Origin: Manis javanica
Lineage: Eukaryota; Chordata; Mammalia; Pholidota; Manidae
Assembly: GCF_040802235.1 (NCBI RefSeq)
Contig: NC_133169.1
Span: forward strand, 40,307,034-40,371,033
Direction: 5' to 3'
Length of the DNA: 64,000 bases
The notes beneath the pieces were generated by a model. The model was not told where the DNA came from. It saw only the letters and a program-made list of their open reading frames with translations, and did not search any database. Positions 61,165 to 64,000 of this stretch are shown here, piece after piece; the stretch's first letter is position 1; every line of letters begins with the position of its first letter. Made by a program: the position numbers and the translations under genes.

Positions 61165-64000
61165 TTTTTTTTGTTATCATTAATCTAGAATTACATAAAG
61201 AATATTATGTTTACTAGGCTCTCCCCTATACAAGGTCCCCCCTACAAACCCCTTTACAGTCACTGTCAATCAGCATAGAAAAGTATTATAGAACCACTAC
61301 TTGTCTTCTCTTTGCTGTATAGCCCTCCCCTTTCTCCCACCCACCCATTATGCATGCTAATCTTAATACCCCTCTACTTCTCCCCACACTTATCCGTCCC
61401 TACCCACCCATCCTCCCCAGTCCCTTTCCCTTTGGTACCTGTTAGTCCATTCTTGGGTTCTGTGATTCTGCTGCTGTTTTGTTCCTTCAGTTTTTCCTTT
61501 GTTCTTATATTCCACAGATGAGTGAGATCATTTGGTATTTCTCTTTCTCCGCTTGGCTTATTTCACTGAGCATAATACCCTCCAGGTCCATTCGTGTTGC
61601 TGCAAATGGTAGGATTTGCCCTCTTCCTATGGATGAGTAATATTCCATTCTTTATATGTACCACATCTTTTTTATCCATTCATCTACCAATGGATATTTA
61701 GGTTGCTTCCAATTCTTGGCTATTGTAAATAGTGCTGCGATAAACATAGGGGTGCATCTGTCTTTTTCAAACTTGATTGATGCATTCTTAGGGTAAATTC
61801 CTAGAAATGGAATTCCTTGGTGAAATGGTAATTCTGTTTTGAGCATTTTGATGAACCTCCATTCTGCTTTCCCCAATGGTTGAACTAGTTTACATTCCCA
61901 CCAGCTGTGTAGGAGGGTTCCCCTTTCTCCACAGCCTCATCAACATTTGTTGTTGTTTGTCTTTTGGATGGTAGCCATCCTTACTGGTGTGAGATGATAT
62001 CTCATTGTGGTTTTAATTTGCATTTCTCTGATGACAAGCGATGTGCAGCACCTTTTCATGTGTCTGTTGGCCATCTTAAATTCTTCTTTAGAGAAATGTC
62101 TATTCAGCTCCTCTACCCATTTTTAAGTTGGATTATTTGGTTTTTGTTTGTTGAGGTGTGTGAGCTCTTTATTTATTTTGGATGTCAACCCTTTATCGGA
62201 TCTGTCATTTATGAATATATTCTCCCATACTGAAGGATACCTTTTTGTTCTATTGATGGTGTCCTTTGCTGTACAGAAGCTTTTCAGCTTAGTATAGTCC
62301 CACTTGTTCATTTTTGCTGTTGTTTTCCTTGCCTGGAGAGAGATGTTCCAGAAGAGGTCACTCATGTTTATGTCTAAGAGGTTTTTGCCTATGCTTTTTC
62401 CAAGAGTATTATGGTTTCATGACTTACCTTCAGGTCTTTGATCCATTTTGAATTTACTTTTGTGAATGGGGTTTGACAATGGTCCAGTTTCATTCTCCTA
62501 CATGTAGCTGTCCAGTTTTGCCTGCACCATCTGTTGAAGAGACTGTCATTTCACCATTGTATGTCCATGGCTCCTTTATCAAATATTAAATGACCATATA
62601 TGTATGGGTTAATGTCTGGAGTCTCTAGTATGTTCCACTGGTCTGTGGCTCTGTTCTTCTGCCAGTACCAAATTGTCTTGATTACTATGGCTTTATAGTA
62701 GAGCTTGAAGTTGGGGAGTGAGATCCCCCCTACTTTTTTCTTCTTTCTCAGGATTGCTTTGGCTATTTGGGGTCTTTGTTGTTTCCTTATGAATTTTTGA
62801 ATTTTTTGTTCCAGTTCATTGAAGAATGTTGCTGGTAATTTGATAGGGATTGCATCGAATCTGTATATTACGTTGGGCAGTATGGCCATTTTGTCTATAT
62901 TAATTCATCATAGCCACGAGAGCATGGGATGAGTTTCCATTTGTTAGTGTCCCTGTAATTTCTCTTAAGAGTGACTTGTAGTTTTCAGAGTATAGGTCTT
63001 TCACTACTTTGGTTAGGTTTATTCCTAGGTATTTAAACTTTTTGATGCAATTGTGAATGGAATTGTTTTCCTGATTTCTCTTTCTATTGGTTCATTGTTA
63101 GTGTATAGGAAAGCTACCAATATCTGTGTGTTAATTTTGTATCCTGCATCTTTGCTGTATTCCAATATCAGTTCTAGTCGATTTGGGATGGAGTCTTTAG
63201 GGTTTTTTATCTACAATATCATGTCATCTGCAAATAGTAACAGTTCAACTTCTTCTTTACCAATCTGGATTCCTTGTATTTCTTTGTTTTGTCTGATTGC
63301 CATGGCTAGGACCTCTATTACTATGTTAAATAACAGTGGGGAGAGTGGGCATCCCTGTCTAGTTACTGATCTCCGAGGAATAGCTTACAGCTTCTCGCTG
63401 TTCAGTATAATGTTGGCTGTGGATTTATCATATATGGCCTTTATTATGTTTAGGTACTTGTCGTCTATTCCCTTTTTGCTGAGCGTTTTTTATCATGAAT
63501 GGATGTTGAACTTTGTCAAATGCTTTATCAGCATCTATGGAGATGATCATGTGGTTTCTGTCTTTCTATTTGTTAATGTGGTGGATGATGTTGATGGATT
63601 TTCGAATGTTGTACCATCCTTGCATCCCTGGGATGAATCCCACTTGGTCATGGTGTACGATCCATTTGATGTATTTTTGAATTCGGTTTGCTAACATTTT
63701 GTTGAGTATTTTTGCATCTACTTTCATCAGGGATATTGGTCTGTAGTTTTCTTTTTTGGTGGGGTCTTTGCCTGCTTTTGGTATTAGGGTGATTTGGCTT
63801 CATAGAATGAGTTTGGGAGTATTCCCTCCTCTTCTAAGTTTTGGAAAACTTTAAGGAGAATGGGTTTTATGTCTTCCCTGTATGTCTGATGAAATTTTGA
63901 GGTAAATCCATCTGTCCCGGGTGTTTTGTTCTTTGGTCGTTTTGATTACCGCTTCAATTTTGTTGCTGGTAATTGGTCTGTTTAGATTTTCTGTTTCTTT
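61165..64000 (-). mobile_element. L1-7: LINE-1 3' half with ERV tail, continues past window
   Basis: Minus strand. 3' UTR (about 61180-61480), ORF2 end (about 61520-62365), and reverse transcriptase up to the right edge. The active-site region (about 63200-63240) reads FADDMIL-like with a change near the first residues. Many breaks. The 3' end ATTAATGATAACAAAAAAAA passes directly into tail D, as at 50690. Confidence 0.92.

Overview
This is placental mammalian DNA: AT-rich, intron-like or intergenic, dominated by LINE-1 (L1) copies, with three decayed olfactory receptor (OR) genes and one processed pseudogene. No intact host protein-coding gene is visible, and I saw no tRNA, rRNA, CRISPR or prokaryotic feature. 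No Alu, B1, or carnivore/ruminant SINE was recognised, so the order cannot be fixed from the sequence; pangolin is my low-confidence first guess. The ORs resemble OR13G1 and the OR14 family, which in human are neighbours in the chromosome 1q44 cluster, so the window is probably from the matching cluster.

Layout. 1-6420 (minus): a full-length L1 whose 3' end runs into an endogenous-retrovirus (ERV) derived tail at the left edge. 7181-8110: OR13G1-like pseudogene. 11709-19736: a complete L1 joined to an env-LTR tail, flanked by one 14-bp target-site duplication (TSD). 20593-26616: a full-length L1 of another subfamily with no tail and its own 14-bp TSD. 28806-35025: older L1 debris split by a USP12 retrocopy (33023-34578) that still carries its CpG-rich 5' UTR. 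35030-39020: a host segment with an OR14 pseudogene. From 44166 to 59759 lies a diverged second copy of that segment. It is interrupted by a tandem L1-tail-L1-tail composite (44431-52356), contains an inverted and truncated OR14 copy (53757-54146), and is interrupted again by another L1 (54147-59515). 59760-64000 (minus): a further ERV tail joined to an L1 that leaves the window.

Main observation. In five places the 3' end of an L1 is joined, at nearly the same point, to the same ERV-derived piece: end of env, polypurine tract, and the LTR up to its own polyadenylation site. In the best case the whole 8-kb unit sits between one pair of TSDs, so it was copied into the genome as a single RNA. 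This looks like an L1 subfamily that captured an ERV 3' end and now ends its transcripts there. One copy (11709) also has a tandemly expanded 5' UTR, similar in principle to rodent L1 promoter monomers. The tail-free L1s at 20593 and 54147 belong to a distinguishable subfamily and keep an ordinary L1 3' end. The ERV pieces are fossils lacking gag, pol and most of env.
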